Part shown: positions 51,283 through 60,615 of the stretch, in pieces
Numbering within the stretch: position 1 is the stretch's first letter
How the letters are laid out: each line of letters begins with the position of its first letter
Assembly (NCBI GenBank): GCA_018238155.1
Contig: JABCTZ010000032.1
Span: 91,034-155,033, forward strand
DNA: 64,000 nucleotides
Reading direction: 5' to 3'
Source of the DNA: Candidatus Heimdallarchaeota archaeon
Lineage (GTDB): Archaea > Asgardarchaeota > Heimdallarchaeia > JABLTI01
Program-made: the position numbers and the translations under genes
Notes under the pieces: model-generated
What the model saw: only the letters and a program-made list of their open reading frames with translations
Databases searched by the model: none
What the model was told of the DNA's origin: nothing

Positions 51283-51314
51283 ATTGACTTTCTGAAAGTC
51301 AATGCAATTTAAAT
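51283..51314 (+). promoter_or_regulatory. 20-base palindrome abutting the TATA box of a surface protein gene
   Basis: ATTGACTTTC (51283-51292) and GAAAGTCAAT (51294-51303) form a perfect ten-base inverted repeat around one T. A TATA core TTTAAAT follows at 51308-51314. The palindrome thus covers the expected BRE/TFB-binding position. The surface protein ATG is 80 bases further. This is the layout expected of an operator. Confidence 0.6.
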
Positions 51315-51393
51315 CCATTATATCATCTATAATCTCTGCGTAGTGCAGAATAATTTTTAGATTAGTTTGTCTTAGAATTTTGTTGTGATTAAA

Positions 51394-52962
51394 ATGAAAA
51401 ACAAGAGAAAAGATAGTTTGATTTATTTGATTTTTTTATTGGGAGTATTAATTTTTTCAATATACTCACTAAACAATGTCCAAAGTAAAGGAATAGATCA
51501 AAATAACGATTTTATCTATAGGATAGCATCTGATGTTGAACCAAACAATAATTTTACTCAAGCTTACGAAGTATATAATTATGATAATTGGACTGGAACA
51601 TTTGATGAACATGGATCTGATCCATGTGATTATTATAAGATATATCTACAAAATTCCGACATTCTAACTATAAAATTGAACATTTATCCTGATTTTGAAT
51701 TTTATTTCCAAGTTTATAATACAACCTTTCAAGTAATTTTTCATACTTCGGATTATCAAGATAGTTCATATGAGATAGATATTACCGCAAATACTACAGG
51801 ATACTACTATTTTAGTGTGAGTGGTTATAGTACATCTTATAATTTTGAGGTTTTAAGAACAAATGGAAGTGGGGGGAATCCTGGAGAAGACGAATTAGAA
51901 CCAAATGATGATTTTGGAAGTGCTACTCCACTCACTTTAGATGGAGATGGAAACCCTATAGACCAATTAACTATTGATCCTGCAGGTGAAGTGGATTTTT
52001 ATTCAATTGACCTGGATCAAGGGGATGACATTAACATTCTATTATGGAATCTCCCTGCAAATTATGATCTCGCTCTATTTTATCCTAATCAAACGCTTGT
52101 AAGTGAATCTACCAATACAGGCACAACAGATGATGAAATTGATTATGAAAATGCAGAAGTATCTGGGGCTTACTATATTCGCGTTTCAGATTCAGATTAT
52201 TATGCAGGAGTATATAATCTTAGAATTTTGTTGGAAGAATATACACCACCAAATAATGATTTTGAAAGTGCTGCTCCTCTCACTTTGGATGATGATGGAA
52301 AAACAACAGAACAACTAACAATTGATCCTGCAGGTGAAGTGGACTTTTATTCAATTGATTTGAATCAACGAGATGATATTGAAATTTTGCTATGGAATCT
52401 ACCTGCAAATTACGATTTAGCTCTATTTTATCCTAATCAAACACTTGTACATGAATCAACCAATACAGGCACAACAGATGATGAAATTGATTATGAAAAT
52501 GCAGAAATATCTGGAACTTACTATATTTGCGTTTCAGACTTAGATAATTATGTCGGAGTATATAATCTAACGATATGGTTGAAATCAAATATATCACCAA
52601 ATGCAAATTTCACAGTTAATTCAACTATCATAGATCAAGGAGAATGGGTTTTCTGCACTTTCATAGGCGCTCTGGGAGATCTTCCAACCGAATACCTTTG
52701 GAATTTTGGTGATGGTACAGTAAACATAACGACTCAAAATTCTACACATCAATATTTGAGTTTTGGGGAATTTAAAATCACTTTAATAATTACTGACTCA
52801 GATGGTGAAACCTCAACCTTTGTAAAAACAGTAATTGTTAGAAGTTCAAGTAGAACAAGTGGATATTCCTCTATTTTTGGTTTATCCTTAACCGTTGGTT
52901 TCATATATATTCTATTTATGTTTGTAAAAAAGGAACGGGATGGTTTACGAAAAAAAAACTAA
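51394..52962 (+). CDS. Secreted or anchored PPC/PKD-repeat surface protein, about 522 aa
   Basis: A signal helix (LIYLIFLLGVLIFSIYSL) is followed by one diverged and two near-identical PPC-like domains. Each of the latter starts EPNDDFGSATPLTLD or PNNDFESAAPLTLD and contains GEVDFYSIDL and YDLALFYPNQTL. A PKD domain follows (about 400-490, with YLWNFGDGT), then one C-terminal membrane helix and a short basic end. It is probably tethered on the outside. The two repeats are also close at DNA level with a period of 348 bases. The ATG at 51394 follows GTGAT; a GTG at 51385 is also possible. Confidence 0.82.
   Translation: MKNKRKDSLIYLIFLLGVLIFSIYSLNNVQSKGIDQNNDFIYRIASDVEPNNNFTQAYEVYNYDNWTGTFDEHGSDPCDYYKIYLQNSDILTIKLNIYPDFEFYFQVYNTTFQVIFHTSDYQDSSYEIDITANTTGYYYFSVSGYSTSYNFEVLRTNGSGGNPGEDELEPNDDFGSATPLTLDGDGNPIDQLTIDPAGEVDFYSIDLDQGDDINILLWNLPANYDLALFYPNQTLVSESTNTGTTDDEIDYENAEVSGAYYIRVSDSDYYAGVYNLRILLEEYTPPNNDFESAAPLTLDDDGKTTEQLTIDPAGEVDFYSIDLNQRDDIEILLWNLPANYDLALFYPNQTLVHESTNTGTTDDEIDYENAEISGTYYICVSDLDNYVGVYNLTIWLKSNISPNANFTVNSTIIDQGEWVFCTFIGALGDLPTEYLWNFGDGTVNITTQNSTHQYLSFGEFKITLIITDSDGETSTFVKTVIVRSSSRTSGYSSIFGLSLTVGFIYILFMFVKKERDGLRKKN
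51892..52587 (+). repeat. Tandem 348-base repeat encoding two PPC-like domains
   Basis: Two copies (about 51892-52239 and 52240-52587) match over long runs with few substitutions, for example ATTGATCCTGCAGGTGAAGT at 51973 and again at 52321. The copies stay in frame at 116 codons each. This looks like a fairly recent internal duplication. Confidence 0.85.
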
Positions 52963-53194
52963 AACCTATTGATTCCTAAACCAATCTGACGGTTGATTAC
53001 AGAATATCTGAAAATGAAGCCGTTTTGATTTTTTTTTGAAACATATGAAATACTCAGGCAGATAAAGAAAATATTGTAACATCCAGTATTTTTAAATGAA
53101 CTCAATATTTAATTATTAATGAATTTTAATAAGTTAGTTTCTAAATAAGTTACCAAACGCACAAAAAGTGGGAAATAATCAGGTGTAGAAATCC

Positions 53195-54751
53195 TTGTCA
53201 CAGTCATCTCGAGAGGTAAAAAAAAGGCTCTTTGAATTTGCTAAAAAAGAATTTTCAACTAAATCACCCTTATATGTTGAAGTTCGAAAAGCTAAAGGGG
53301 CAAAAACATTCTATAAAGGTCCAGTTCCACAACTCATTTTAACAAAACATAAAGCAATTCTCTTCACAGTGTTTGCAGATTATGATTCTCTCTCCCGTTT
53401 ATATTATTTCAACAGAGATGGCTATTGTATCAAGGATACAAGTTACTCAATGGATAATATCATTAAGATAAAGAACCACCTCAAGAAAACAACTACTCGT
53501 GTTTTAAGATATCCAAAACAAGAAATAATCCATTCCAAAAGTGAAATCTCTGTTGAGCTAGATAAGAAATTTGCAAATATTATTGAGAAGATAGAAAAAA
53601 TAATCAAAAAAAGATTTGAGAGCAGGTCTATTATTACTATTAATGATAATCTTGAATCCCAAACATTTGGAAAGACATTTGATGTATTGAATGTGAGGGA
53701 TAGTTTCTTAGAATTACCATTTGGTGCAGAAAAGGAACCCAATATAGGCATTATTCTTGTTTATGAAGCTTTTAAATTAACTATAGATAGTAAACTACAG
53801 TATCCACTTTTATCAAAAGAATTAGCTAAAATAGGAACACTGCTATTTTTAGATGAAAAAGAATTACTAGAAAGAGCAATTACAATGAGTGCAATTAATT
53901 CTTTTAAATTTGAATCTTTTACACAAAAGTTGTCAAGTAAATTCGTAGAAATAGCTATTTTATTTGATCTCGTTGAACTGATAAAAGATTTCACTGATTA
54001 CAAATTACTTATTCAATCTAGTGATGCTGCTGTCATGTTTATTGAGAGCTTAATAGCCAATCTATTCTCAAATTCCGATAGCAAATATCGTTTAGCAACA
54101 TTCATCTATAAATCGATACAAGAAGATATTATTTCAAAGTCTAATGAACAATTTATCGATTTGGCTCTTGCCGTTTGTTGCTTAGTAGAGAATTTATCTG
54201 AAACAACAGACAAGATGGTTTCTCTAAGAATATCCATTGATAAGAAATTTAAAACTAAAGCAAAGGGTGAGATAGTTGCAGAACTAATAGATTCAATATA
54301 TAATAATCAAGTTAGAAACGTTGCTGAAAAATGGCAAGCGGTATATAGTCTCTTCTCATCAAAAACGGATGATTTAATGGATTTAGTTATTGAGAATATG
54401 TTCAAGAAAGCGATTTCAATTGACACTGAATATACAACCGAACACTTGGAAAAACATGGGGATATTATTTTAACTTTCAAAAATAATTCAGATACGAATC
54501 TTGGAACTTTCACAGTAAGTGAGCTTCATTGGACGCCAAGAGAGTCAATGGAAATAATAGGTGTGAAAAGAAGATTAAAACGCGCAATACTGGAAATTGG
54601 CGAAGAAGTGGAATTAAGGATTCCTTTTATACCCAAAAATAGCGGTACAATAAATTTCACGAATTTGGATGTAAGATTCAATGATCACTCAAGTTTGAAG
54701 CATTATATACGTATATCTCTGCCACCTTTAAAAATAAAAAAAAACAGCTAA
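53195..54751 (+). CDS. Unknown protein, 518 aa, helical with a beta-rich C-terminal domain
   Basis: I do not recognise the family. About residues 1-120 mix strands and helices, 120-390 are mainly helical, and about 405-515 form beta strands with a pattern like an immunoglobulin-like or adaptor-appendage domain (DIILTFKNNSDTNLG, then EEVELRIPFIPKNSGTINF). It has no membrane segment or signal peptide. TTG at 53195 follows AGGTG at 53181-53185. A helical trunk with a beta appendage recalls vesicle-coat adaptor layouts, but that likeness is by shape only. Confidence 0.7.
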   Translation: MSQSSREVKKRLFEFAKKEFSTKSPLYVEVRKAKGAKTFYKGPVPQLILTKHKAILFTVFADYDSLSRLYYFNRDGYCIKDTSYSMDNIIKIKNHLKKTTTRVLRYPKQEIIHSKSEISVELDKKFANIIEKIEKIIKKRFESRSIITINDNLESQTFGKTFDVLNVRDSFLELPFGAEKEPNIGIILVYEAFKLTIDSKLQYPLLSKELAKIGTLLFLDEKELLERAITMSAINSFKFESFTQKLSSKFVEIAILFDLVELIKDFTDYKLLIQSSDAAVMFIESLIANLFSNSDSKYRLATFIYKSIQEDIISKSNEQFIDLALAVCCLVENLSETTDKMVSLRISIDKKFKTKAKGEIVAELIDSIYNNQVRNVAEKWQAVYSLFSSKTDDLMDLVIENMFKKAISIDTEYTTEHLEKHGDIILTFKNNSDTNLGTFTVSELHWTPRESMEIIGVKRRLKRAILEIGEEVELRIPFIPKNSGTINFTNLDVRFNDHSSLKHYIRISLPPLKIKKNS

Positions 54752-54765
54752 TTTTCTAAATTAGC

Positions 54766-55968
54766 TTAATAGAGCTCGTATGATCTATTCAAGAATCCTT
54801 TCCAAATAGTTGGCATTTTATTTAACTGCTCTTGAACAATTTCTTCAATTCTTCGTTTAGTTTTGCTATCAGAATCATTACCTACGATAGCAAGCTCTAT
54901 AATTTGTGGTTCGGTAATTTTCTTACCAATTTTACTTACAAGATAACAGTCCACACTTTCAACACCTAATTCATGGACAACCTGTTCAGAAATGTTTCTT
55001 GCTGCAATATTATATGTTTTACCAACATGACTTACGGGATTTTTACCTGCAGCTGCTTCCAAGGTCATAGGTCGATAAGGAGTTATTAATCCATTTGTTC
55101 TATTACCACGACCAACTTGACCATCATCTCCTTGCTCTGCTGAGGTACCTGTAACAGTCAAGTATAAACAGTCTTCTTTATCAGCAACATCTGCTACATT
55201 AACATCAACGGAAAGATCGCCGCCCCAAACCTTTGAAGAGAGATCACGAATTAACTCCTTGACATCTTCTTTTGTTTGCCAATAGTGATCAGTATCTACA
55301 AGCTCTGTACAAATCATTGCACAAGCAATTGTTAAGTCAATTTTCTTACCGTTTCTAACGCCCATTACTTTGATATCTTGACCAATTGCCGGGAATTTTT
55401 TCTTGGTTTCAGGATCATTAAGCATCAATTCTGATTTGTAAGTCAATTCTTCAACTTTAGTAAAAGGTGCAAATCCAATTCCAATGGAAGTATCATTAGC
55501 TCGAGGTATTTCAGAATCCTCATCAAAATTACCAACTAAATCTGTACTTCCTGATCTAATCTTATAATCAATAATTATATCATGCTCAATGTTAAGATGA
55601 GGTAAATCTTTTTTGAGCCAATTCTTTGTTGTTTCAATAACCAATTTACCAATTGGTAGGTATTTATTGTTAATTCTTGTATTAACACCTACAGCTCTAC
55701 CAACGAGAAGAAGATAAATTGGTTCTAGAACTGCTCCATGACCAATTCTTGCTTCAGATTGTCCACCACATAATATTGCTTTGTCAACATTGTGGTGTTG
55801 TATACCACCTAAATTTTCGACATACCATTTGCTTAAAGCAATGCTTAATTCTTCAGATGCTTTATCGCACAAAAAATCAGGATGTCCTTTTCCTTTTCGT
55901 TCAACTATCTCAACAGGTAATTTTGAAGGGATAACATCGCGATTGTAACTAATAACTAAATTCTTCAT
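54766..55968 (-). CDS. mat: Archaeal S-adenosylmethionine synthetase (MAT), 400 aa
   Basis: This enzyme makes S-adenosylmethionine from methionine and ATP. The archaeal form is very distant from bacterial MetK. Landmarks include ERKGKGHPDFLCDKASEELS near the start (GHPD), HHNVDKAILCGGQSEARIGHG, GSTDLVGNF and GTSAEQGDDGQVGRGNR. The length of 400 residues matches the archaeal family exactly. The ATG at 55968 follows GAAGGAAGC. It is the central methyl-donor enzyme and is expected to be essential. The gene is convergent with the unknown gene before it. Confidence 0.97.
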   Translation of the reverse strand: MKNLVISYNRDVIPSKLPVEIVERKGKGHPDFLCDKASEELSIALSKWYVENLGGIQHHNVDKAILCGGQSEARIGHGAVLEPIYLLLVGRAVGVNTRINNKYLPIGKLVIETTKNWLKKDLPHLNIEHDIIIDYKIRSGSTDLVGNFDEDSEIPRANDTSIGIGFAPFTKVEELTYKSELMLNDPETKKKFPAIGQDIKVMGVRNGKKIDLTIACAMICTELVDTDHYWQTKEDVKELIRDLSSKVWGGDLSVDVNVADVADKEDCLYLTVTGTSAEQGDDGQVGRGNRTNGLITPYRPMTLEAAAGKNPVSHVGKTYNIAARNISEQVVHELGVESVDCYLVSKIGKKITEPQIIELAIVGNDSDSKTKRRIEEIVQEQLNKMPTIWKGFLNRSYELY

Positions 55969-56133
55969 TATAAAATCAGCTTCCTTCTTAGGGATTCCTT
56001 GTAGGAAAAATTGGTATTTAAAGTCTTTTCATCATTAAGCAGTAATAAATGAAATTTTGTAGTATCTTTTTCATCAATTGCTATTTTTCCAATATATTTT
56101 TATTTTATGATTTCATAAATGTGTTAAATTCAA

Positions 56134-56928
56134 ATGAATAAGGGATTCGAGTTGACGAGAAACGAAACAATCTATGCCTTTTGTCCAAAATGTAATGCTA
56201 ATCTCGTTATAATGGATGGAATTTATGTCATCACTTGTAATGATTGTAATATAAATCTAGAATATGATCTTGAAATGAGGAGATTGGAAATTCTTGGAAA
56301 GAAAGTTGAATTTGTATCTGGGAAGGTAATCAAAAGTACAAACATAAATTCAACATTAAGCTCACCAAGAAGATATTTTCCTTATCTTTTACTTGGAATA
56401 GTTACACTTGGAGTTGGATTAATTTTCTATATGATGATAAATTTACGTGATTTAGAAAGTCATGAGGCACATAGCGAGGAAGAAAAAGGCGCAGAGCCCC
56501 TTTTACAATCAGGAGAAGCTTTTCTAAACTTCCATCAAATCTTGCAGAATAGAGTTTTTTACAGTGTCCGGTATATGGCAATATTATGTGTTATAACAAT
56601 TAGTTATGATTTAATCTCTGCTGCTGAAAGTAAATATTCCAGTCTTTATTTTCATCTGAAAGGACAAAGTAAAGAAACAGCTCCGGTTAAATCTCCTCAT
56701 GCAATGATCTTTATATTTGCATTTATTCTGTATGTTATTTCAATTGCAGTAGTTTTGCCTTCTGCAATAACAAGTCTAGTTTACTCTTTACCATCCGTTA
56801 GTTTAGTATTCTATATAATGGCTGGTGTTGCTGGAGCTTCATTTCTTGTTATCCTTATTTGTGGTGCAGTTTGGCAGAAAGCGTTTAATGAACATATAAA
56901 AGCAATGAGGAAATTAGGATTTCAATAA
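56134..56928 (+). CDS. Membrane protein with N-terminal zinc ribbon, 264 aa
   Basis: I do not recognise the family. A zinc ribbon CPKCNANL...CNDCNINL fills about residues 17-42. Four hydrophobic helices follow (about 82-103, 145-163, 192-213 and 220-248), with an acidic loop (SHEAHSEEEKGAE) between the first two. The zinc ribbon would be cytosolic. The gene is convergent with dnaJ with eight bases between stops. DUF4234-like proteins have a similar membrane layout, but that is a weak match. Confidence 0.7.
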   Translation: MNKGFELTRNETIYAFCPKCNANLVIMDGIYVITCNDCNINLEYDLEMRRLEILGKKVEFVSGKVIKSTNINSTLSSPRRYFPYLLLGIVTLGVGLIFYMMINLRDLESHEAHSEEEKGAEPLLQSGEAFLNFHQILQNRVFYSVRYMAILCVITISYDLISAAESKYSSLYFHLKGQSKETAPVKSPHAMIFIFAFILYVISIAVVLPSAITSLVYSLPSVSLVFYIMAGVAGASFLVILICGAVWQKAFNEHIKAMRKLGFQ

Positions 56929-56936
56929 ATCAATAA

Positions 56937-58046
56937 TTATTTTTTGTTAGATTTATTTTTCTTGTTTTTCCAAGTTTCTTTCATTTCAGAGAACATTTCC
57001 TTTTCACGTGCAGAAAGTTTGGTTGGAGTAACAACTCGAATAATGATATGCATATCTCCTTTACCAAAACCTTGGAGGTTTGGAAATCCTTTGCCCTTGA
57101 GACGATAAATTGCACCATTCTGAGTGCCTGCCTTTATACTAATTTTTGCTTTCTTACTTTTAATTAATGTAGGGACAAAAATTGTCTCCCCTAAAGCTGC
57201 TTGTGCAATGTTAATCTTCTTTTCGAGTATTAGCTCGTTTTCCTCTCTCTGGAAGTATTTGTGTTCTTTTAGGGTAATATTTACAATTAAGTCTCCAGGA
57301 GGAGCTCCTTGAGGACCTGGTTCACCTTCACCTGAAACTCGTAATGCAAAACCACCATCAATACCTGCAGGAACTGAAACTTTGATTTTCCTAGAACGTT
57401 TTACCATTCCAGATCCTTTACATTGGCTACAAGGAGTATCAATAATCTGTCCAGCACCTCGACATTGCCTGCAAGATGTTTCATTAACCATCATTCCGAA
57501 AGGTGTTCTCTGTTGAACCCTCTCTCTTCCAGATCCACCACAAGTACCGCATTTTCTAGGAGTTGTACCCACAGAAGCACCGGAACCTTTGCAAAGATAA
57601 CATGTAACATTCTTTTTTAATTCAATCTCTTTTTCTATTCCTGCTGCTGCTTCTTCAAAGGTAATTGGTAAGCTAATTCTAAGATTTCGACCTCTTACGG
57701 CTCTGCGTGTTCTACTTGAACGTCCGCCACCAAAGAAATCATTAAAGAGACTTCCAAAAATATCACCAACCCCTGCGCCTGCAAATGGATCACCACCAGT
57801 TCCTCCAGCAGTATGACCTAAACCACCCCACCCTAATCGATCATAAGCTGCTCTTTGGTTGGGGTCACTTAAAACGGAATAGGATTCGGACACTTCTTTA
57901 AAGCGTTTTTCTGCACCTTCATCACCAGGATTTGCATCGGGGTGATTTTTTCGAGCAAGTTTTCTGTAGGCCTTTTTTATTTCATCTTGATTTGCGTTTC
58001 TTTGAACGCCTAAAACTTCATATGGATCTCTTTTGGAACTGCTCAT
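56937..58046 (-). CDS. dnaJ: Chaperone DnaJ, type I (Hsp40), 369 aa
   Basis: DnaJ delivers unfolded proteins to DnaK and stimulates its ATPase. The J domain carries H35-P-D37, then a Gly/Phe-rich linker (about 74-112). Four zinc-finger repeats follow ([32 protein letters not shown]), then the two client-binding beta domains. The length is normal. DnaK and GrpE genes are not in the window. Such genes in archaea are often gained from bacteria; base use here does not stand out. The start is ATG at 58046. Confidence 0.96.
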   Translation of the reverse strand: MSSSKRDPYEVLGVQRNANQDEIKKAYRKLARKNHPDANPGDEGAEKRFKEVSESYSVLSDPNQRAAYDRLGWGGLGHTAGGTGGDPFAGAGVGDIFGSLFNDFFGGGRSSRTRRAVRGRNLRISLPITFEEAAAGIEKEIELKKNVTCYLCKGSGASVGTTPRKCGTCGGSGRERVQQRTPFGMMVNETSCRQCRGAGQIIDTPCSQCKGSGMVKRSRKIKVSVPAGIDGGFALRVSGEGEPGPQGAPPGDLIVNITLKEHKYFQREENELILEKKINIAQAALGETIFVPTLIKSKKAKISIKAGTQNGAIYRLKGKGFPNLQGFGKGDMHIIIRVVTPTKLSAREKEMFSEMKETWKNKKNKSNKK

Positions 58047-58289
58047 TTATTAATCACCATGATTATCTGATTTTCTTTCCTATTCTTCTTACTCTTGAAT
58101 AATAATTAATTTTCAATCCAGATTTTTTCACTATTTAATCATAGTGATTTTTCTTACATTTATACCTATTTTAATTCCAAATTTATTGAATTAAAATGAC
58201 TATGTTCTATTTTTAATTATTTTGAAACAATACTTTTTGATTTTTTTTAAAAAACTATCCAGAAAAATTAATGATGGATGGTATACAAA

Positions 58290-58300
58290 TCTATAAATAA
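58290..58300 (+). promoter_or_regulatory. TATA box of the leuCD-type operon
   Basis: TCTATAAATAA at 58290-58300 lies about 75 bases before the ATG at 58370. With usual spacing the transcript would start near 58320, just at the leader hairpin. The rest of the 323-base gap back to dnaJ is AT-rich with no other supported element. Confidence 0.5.
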
Positions 58301-58320
58301 CTATTGGTGTAGTGGAAAGC

Positions 58321-58351
58321 AGATTTCAGAAATAATTTCTGAAAGAAATCT
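58321..58351 (+). promoter_or_regulatory. Leader hairpin with alternative folds before the SD
   Basis: TTTCAGAAA (58324-58332) pairs with TTTCTGAAA (58336-58344) in a nine-bp stem. Alternatively AGATTTC (58321-58327) pairs with GAAATCT (58345-58351) to make a longer outer stem. The GGAG of the ribosome site follows directly. This position suits translational or stability control. Confidence 0.45.
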
Positions 58352-58369
58352 CGGAGAAGTCGAAAGACA

Positions 58370-59626
58370 ATGGGTCAAACAGTAATAGAAAAAATTTTTT
58401 CCGCTCATTCTAAAGATGAGGTAGAACCAGGCAATATCATTTGGTTAGACCTCGATGTTCGGAGTGCCCGTGATTTTGCAGGAGCAAATGTTGTAGGTAA
58501 TCTACGTAAAAATTACCCTGAAAAATCAAAGTTTGAGAATAAAGGGAAGACGGTCTTCACTTTTGATTGTGTAATCCCAGCCAATAATCTTGGATACGCA
58601 GAGAATCAACAAACCATTAGAGTTTTTGCAGAAGAAGAGGATATAAAACTCTATGATTCTGAATGGGGTATTGGCTCTCATGTTCTAATTGAGGATGGAT
58701 ATAGTTTACCTGGAACAACAACTGTAGGCACAGATAGCCATTTGAATATTATGGGTTGTATAGGTGCTTTTGGTCAAGGAATGGGCGATCAAGATATTGC
58801 TTTTGGAATGAAAGCAGGGAAAACTTGGTTCGAAGTTCCACCAACAATGAAGGTTATTATTGAAGGCGAATTAAAAGCTCCTTGTTCTGCAAAAGATATT
58901 ACTTTAGCAGTGATTCGTAAATTGACTTCCAAAGGCGCTTTAGGGAAAGCAATTGAATTTGAAGGCAAAGCTATTGATAATCTCTCTTTACCAGGTAGAA
59001 TAACTCTCTCATCAATGGTTACTGAAATGGGTGGCATTGTTGGATTTATTCCACCAAGTGATGAAATCCTAAAGTACTGTAAAGAACGCGCAAAGACAGA
59101 TTTTACACCACAATATGCTGATGAGGATGCTAAATATGTTGAAGAGGTTGTTGTGGATATTTCAGATTTACGTCCTTTAATTGCCAAACCATTTAAACCT
59201 GATAATGTAGTTGAGGTTGAATCTCTAGAAAAAGACAACATTCATGTTGATTCCGGATTCATTGGTTCTTGCACAAATGGTCGCTATGCTGATATGAAAG
59301 TAGCAGTAGATATGCTTAGAGGTAAAGAAGTAGCTCCAAAAACTGTGCTAAAAATTGTTCCGGCAACACGACGAGTGCTTGGTGATATGATTGCCAATAA
59401 TGATATAAAAGTTCTATTTGATTCTCGAACTGTAGTAAGCAATCCTGGTTGTGCAGGATGTGCATCTGGTCAAATTGGTATGACTGGTAAAGGTGAGATT
59501 CAAGTATCAACTGGAAACCGTAACTTTAAAGGAAAACAAGGTTCGGGAATGACCTATCTCTGTAGTCCAGAAACTGTGACTGCTTCATCAATTGCTGGAA
59601 AAATAATCAGCCCAGATAATCTTTAG
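58370..59626 (+). CDS. Isopropylmalate/homoaconitate-type hydro-lyase, large subunit, 418 aa
   Basis: The aconitase-superfamily large subunit holds the 4Fe-4S cluster used to isomerise isopropylmalate, homocitrate or a related diacid. Cluster Cys lie in GFIGSCTNGR (about 309) and NPGCAGCASG (about 363-369). GTDSHLNIMGC and the DCVIPANN segment are further landmarks. It is followed by the small subunit after a strong AGGAGG. leuA and leuB are not nearby, so leucine synthesis is only one option; the methanogen-type HacA/LeuC family has both functions. I leave the symbol open for that reason. Confidence 0.9.
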   Translation: MGQTVIEKIFSAHSKDEVEPGNIIWLDLDVRSARDFAGANVVGNLRKNYPEKSKFENKGKTVFTFDCVIPANNLGYAENQQTIRVFAEEEDIKLYDSEWGIGSHVLIEDGYSLPGTTTVGTDSHLNIMGCIGAFGQGMGDQDIAFGMKAGKTWFEVPPTMKVIIEGELKAPCSAKDITLAVIRKLTSKGALGKAIEFEGKAIDNLSLPGRITLSSMVTEMGGIVGFIPPSDEILKYCKERAKTDFTPQYADEDAKYVEEVVVDISDLRPLIAKPFKPDNVVEVESLEKDNIHVDSGFIGSCTNGRYADMKVAVDMLRGKEVAPKTVLKIVPATRRVLGDMIANNDIKVLFDSRTVVSNPGCAGCASGQIGMTGKGEIQVSTGNRNFKGKQGSGMTYLCSPETVTASSIAGKIISPDNL

Positions 59627-59638
59627 GAGGAAAAATAA

Positions 59639-60169
59639 ATGGTAAAACCAATTATACTCAAAGGAAGGGCAGTAGTAATACGCGAAACTAGCGGAGAACC
59701 TATCGATGATGTTGATACGGATATGATTTTTCACAACAAGTATCTTCATATCATTGATATAAACGAAATGGGTCAATATGCACTTGACAACCTTGATGGG
59801 TGGAAGGATTTTGCAAAAACAACTAAAAAAGGTGATATAGTATTCTTTGGAGCCAATTTTGGTTCTGGTTCTTCCCGCCAACAAGCAGTTGATTGCTTTA
59901 CAGCACTTGGTGTTCAAGCTCTAGTTGCGAAATCTTATGGTGCAATCTATAAGAGAAATGCTATCAATGCCGGTTTGCCCATACTTCAATCTGATATTAT
60001 TGATGACAAATCAATAATTGAAACTGGTGATGAAGTTGAAGTAAATCTAGAAACTGGGATGATAAAAAATCTTACAAAGAAGAAAGAGCATTCCAATAAA
60101 GGTATGTCTAAAGTACAAATGGATATCTACAAAGCAGGCGATCTCTTTGCGTATGCAAAGAATCTATAA
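59639..60169 (+). CDS. Isopropylmalate/homoaconitate-type hydro-lyase, small subunit, 176 aa
   Basis: The swivel-domain small subunit completes the active site with the substrate-binding motif. GANFGSGSSRQQAVDCF (about 73-89) and YGAIYKRNAINAGLP (about 100-114) are the LeuD/HacB signatures. The 12-base gap from the large subunit holds AGGAGG, so the two are co-translated at equal ratio. A run of ten Ts follows the stop. The substrate loop region VDTDMIFHNKYLHI differs from classical LeuD, so substrate choice is open. Confidence 0.9.
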   Translation: MVKPIILKGRAVVIRETSGEPIDDVDTDMIFHNKYLHIIDINEMGQYALDNLDGWKDFAKTTKKGDIVFFGANFGSGSSRQQAVDCFTALGVQALVAKSYGAIYKRNAINAGLPILQSDIIDDKSIIETGDEVEVNLETGMIKNLTKKKEHSNKGMSKVQMDIYKAGDLFAYAKNL

Positions 60170-60172
60170 CCT

Positions 60173-60184
60173 GTTTTTTTTTTC
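60173..60184 (+). terminator. T-run terminator after the hydro-lyase operon
   Basis: Ten Ts directly after the stop codon, then a pyrimidine-rich stretch, with no hairpin. Archaeal RNA polymerase ends readily at such tracts. Confidence 0.65.
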
Positions 60185-60263
60185 CTCTTTCATTTTACTT
60201 ATAACTAATTAGCACAATCATTATAGTAATGAATTACTATTTGTTTCTAAAGGTGTTTAGTGA

Positions 60264-60593
60264 ATGTCCGAATTAGATAAGAAGTTACAAATAATTGAAG
60301 ATAGAATGAAAGAGCAACTTTCTTCATCAAAAGACGCAAAATTGATACGAACTTTGATGGAAACACTCATAGATATTCGCGAAGCATTTGAGGAGTTTAA
60401 TCGCTTCTTCAAGATTGACATTAACTTAGAGGAATTAGAGAATTTTAAACCACGAGAAGTTCAACATTCTGGTGAGTGGGCAGATTCACTAATTAAGATT
60501 TGTGAAGTATTAATTGATCTATACGATAAAATCGACAAAGTTGATCTTGCTAAAAAATGGCAGAAACGACTCGAGGAACTTAAAAATATCTAA
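60264..60593 (+). CDS. Small helical protein, 109 aa
   Basis: I do not recognise the family. The protein is almost entirely charged alpha-helix with two or three long helices, and no Cys, signal or membrane segment. The ATG at 60264 follows AGGTG. It meets the next gene end to end. A short coiled-coil adaptor is possible. Confidence 0.6.
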   Translation: MSELDKKLQIIEDRMKEQLSSSKDAKLIRTLMETLIDIREAFEEFNRFFKIDINLEELENFKPREVQHSGEWADSLIKICEVLIDLYDKIDKVDLAKKWQKRLEELKNI

Positions 60594-60615
60594 TAGTGAA
60601 AAGTTTTTTTACCTT

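Noticed and set aside
58789..59241. Minus-strand frame of 150 codons
   Set aside because: It is antisense to the hydro-lyase large subunit and has no coding features of its own.
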